From assembly GCF_015500075.1 (NCBI RefSeq), contig NZ_CP045496.1, positions 6,603,023 to 6,667,022 on the forward strand: a stretch of 64,000 nt of DNA. Direction: 5' to 3'. Position 1 is the first letter of the stretch. Each line of letters begins with the position of its first letter. Made by a program: the position numbers and the translations under genes. This document shows positions 63,311-64,000 of this stretch, piece by piece. Source of the DNA: Mesorhizobium sp. INR15. Its GTDB lineage: Bacteria > Pseudomonadota > Alphaproteobacteria > Rhizobiales > Rhizobiaceae. The notes below the pieces were generated by a model. The model was not told the DNA's origin. It ran no database searches and was given only the letters and a program-made list of their open reading frames with translations.

Positions 63311-63319
63311 TGATCCACA
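63311..63319 (+). promoter_or_regulatory. DnaA-box-like site
   Basis: TGATCCACA matches TTATCCACA at 8 of 9 positions. A weaker 7-of-9 copy (TTGTTCACA) begins 4 bp downstream. Confidence 0.45.
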
Positions 63320-63499
63320 GCTTGTTCACATCACGGCGAGGTGACGGGGGACAACTGGCTGTCAAGCGAATTATTTGAGAAAATTTCGAACCGCGCCGGG
63401 TTTTTCATATTCGCCGGAAAAGGGTTTGAATCACAATGGCTTTGTTAAAATGTGCCGTTGCGGCACGCCACCCGAACCTACCTCCAGTAACCAGATTCC

Positions 63500-63514
63500 T
63501 TAAAAATGAGTTAG
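63500..63514. promoter_or_regulatory. CtrA-like site in the dnaA upstream region
   Basis: TTAA-AAATGAG-TTAG is one mismatch from TTAA-N7-TTAA. It ends 13 bp before a DnaA-box-like site, an arrangement like that in Caulobacter replication control. Confidence 0.45.
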
Positions 63515-63527
63515 TGGTGGCCTTGCC

Positions 63528-63536
63528 CTATCCACA
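63528..63536 (+). promoter_or_regulatory. DnaA-box-like site
   Basis: CTATCCACA matches TTATCCACA at 8 of 9 positions, about 390 bp upstream of dnaA. Confidence 0.5.
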
Positions 63537-63928
63537 GCGATTTCGGTAATGTCGGTCTATCAGAAGGGACGGGCCTTGTGCCCTTAACCCAGCCCGAATC
63601 GGCCAGCGTAAATTGGCGGGGTTTGCAACGCGGATCAAGTCCGCGAACGGGTTTGGTTTGTCTTTTTTGATACGGTAGGGGACTGGCGTAATTACACATG
63701 GCAGGTAGACGGCGCGCCGGCGCTTTTTTCGCCGGACGGTGTTGTATTGCCCTGACATACCCAACGCGGACTGGCTTCCATGAGCCGGCACCGGTTCCCC
63801 TAGATAATGGGCGATGCTCACCTGCCGGCGGCGGCAGCGGACATCGTAGCGAAGAAGCAGTCGCCGGGACACGATGCAGGAGGCGCATCCCCGGCGGAAA
63901 ACAGGTACAGAAAGACAAGGAAGCGATC

Positions 63929-64000
63929 ATGCAGAGCGGCATCGAAAGGGAGCTTACGGGCGACCTCCCATTTCCTGGAACTTTGATCGGAGCAAACGGC
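63929..64000 (+). CDS. dnaA: Chromosomal replication initiator DnaA, first 24 codons (cut by window edge)
   Basis: The frame starts ATG with AAGGA 7 nt upstream and encodes MQSGIERELTGDLPFPG..., open to the window edge. The N-terminus fits Mesorhizobium-type DnaA as I recall it, and position after rpsT with DnaA boxes upstream supports the call. The AAA+ and DNA-binding domains lie outside the window, so the identification rests on gene order and the short N-terminus. Confidence 0.8.
   Translation, partial: MQSGIERELTGDLPFPGTLIGANG

Larger units (their letters stand above)
63132..63928. promoter_or_regulatory. dnaA upstream region (797 bp), possible origin-related sequence
   Basis: No supported gene lies in this stretch; the open frames on the minus strand look non-coding. 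The left half (63150-63300, 63380-63510) is AT-rich relative to the window. It contains two 8-of-9 DnaA-box-like sites, a CtrA-like site and, at 63717-63735, a CCGGCG/CGCCGG hairpin with a T-rich loop. It is at least the dnaA control region. Rhizobial origins are often placed near hemE, so an oriC claim is not made. Confidence 0.6.

Noticed and set aside
63511..63942. Minus-strand 143-codon frame in the dnaA upstream region
   Set aside because: No family resemblance or ribosome-binding site, and it overlaps the dnaA start and probable control sites.

Overview
The window is a chromosomal segment of a GC-rich alphaproteobacterium of the order Rhizobiales, most likely Mesorhizobium or a close relative. 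The evidence is the set of lineage markers: GcrA, a class I lysyl-tRNA synthetase, PodJ, a cpa/tad Flp pilus locus, the gene order mutM - enoyl-CoA hydratase - rpsT - dnaA, and a LuxI/LuxR pair. I see no transposase, integrase, prophage block, tRNA, rRNA or CRISPR array. Most of the segment looks like stable core chromosome, and the right edge enters the first 24 codons of dnaA.

Layout. 1-6.6 kb: metZ (cut), a GT21-like glycosyltransferase, apaG, an argD-argF-hslO run and gcrA. 6.6-11 kb: a 16-copy heptanucleotide repeat, corA, phoU and a PhoR-like kinase, with ppk2 divergent. 11-13.3 kb: luxR, luxI and a crotonase-fold gene on one strand. 13.5-18.1 kb: a solute-binding protein, TerB-like protein, lysK, an SNase-like protein and an S24-type regulator. 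18.2-26.6 kb: a fatty-acid beta-oxidation operon (two acyl-CoA dehydrogenases, thiolase, isochorismatase-like hydrolase, bifunctional FadB, thioesterase) under a MerR-family regulator with matching operators. 27-31 kb: the polarity factor podJ. 31.3-40.3 kb: a TauE/SafE exporter, a TIGR02186-type protein, a YegD-like Hsp70, a LysR regulator and a four-gene operon (small ORF plus soeABC-like genes) that fits cytoplasmic sulfite oxidation. 40.3-46.3 kb: PdeM nuclease and Lhr helicase, an NlpC/P60 protein, MarR and an M17 aminopeptidase. 46.4-58.6 kb: a complete Flp/Tad pilus locus (tadD, tadC, tadB, cpaF, cpaE, cpaD, cpaC, cpaB, cpaA, pilA, a secretin-N-domain protein, two TadE-like pseudopilins). 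58.6-64 kb: a PhnD-like binding protein, deoB, mutM, an enoyl-CoA hydratase, rpsT and the start of dnaA.

Themes. Cell-cycle and polarity control recurs: gcrA, podJ and the pilus locus lie in one window. CtrA-like half-site pairs (TTAA-N7-TTAA with one mismatch) sit upstream of podJ, tadD, cpaB, pilA and tadE and in the dnaA leader. The fad operon and its MerR gene share a TTGACG/CGTCAA operator. argD has a terminator hairpin and an arginine-codon-rich reading frame just ahead of its start. No single wholly novel multi-gene system stands out. The best leads are the luxI-coupled crotonase with an altered active site, the small gene coupled to soeA, the argD leader, and the CtrA-like and MerR operator sets.
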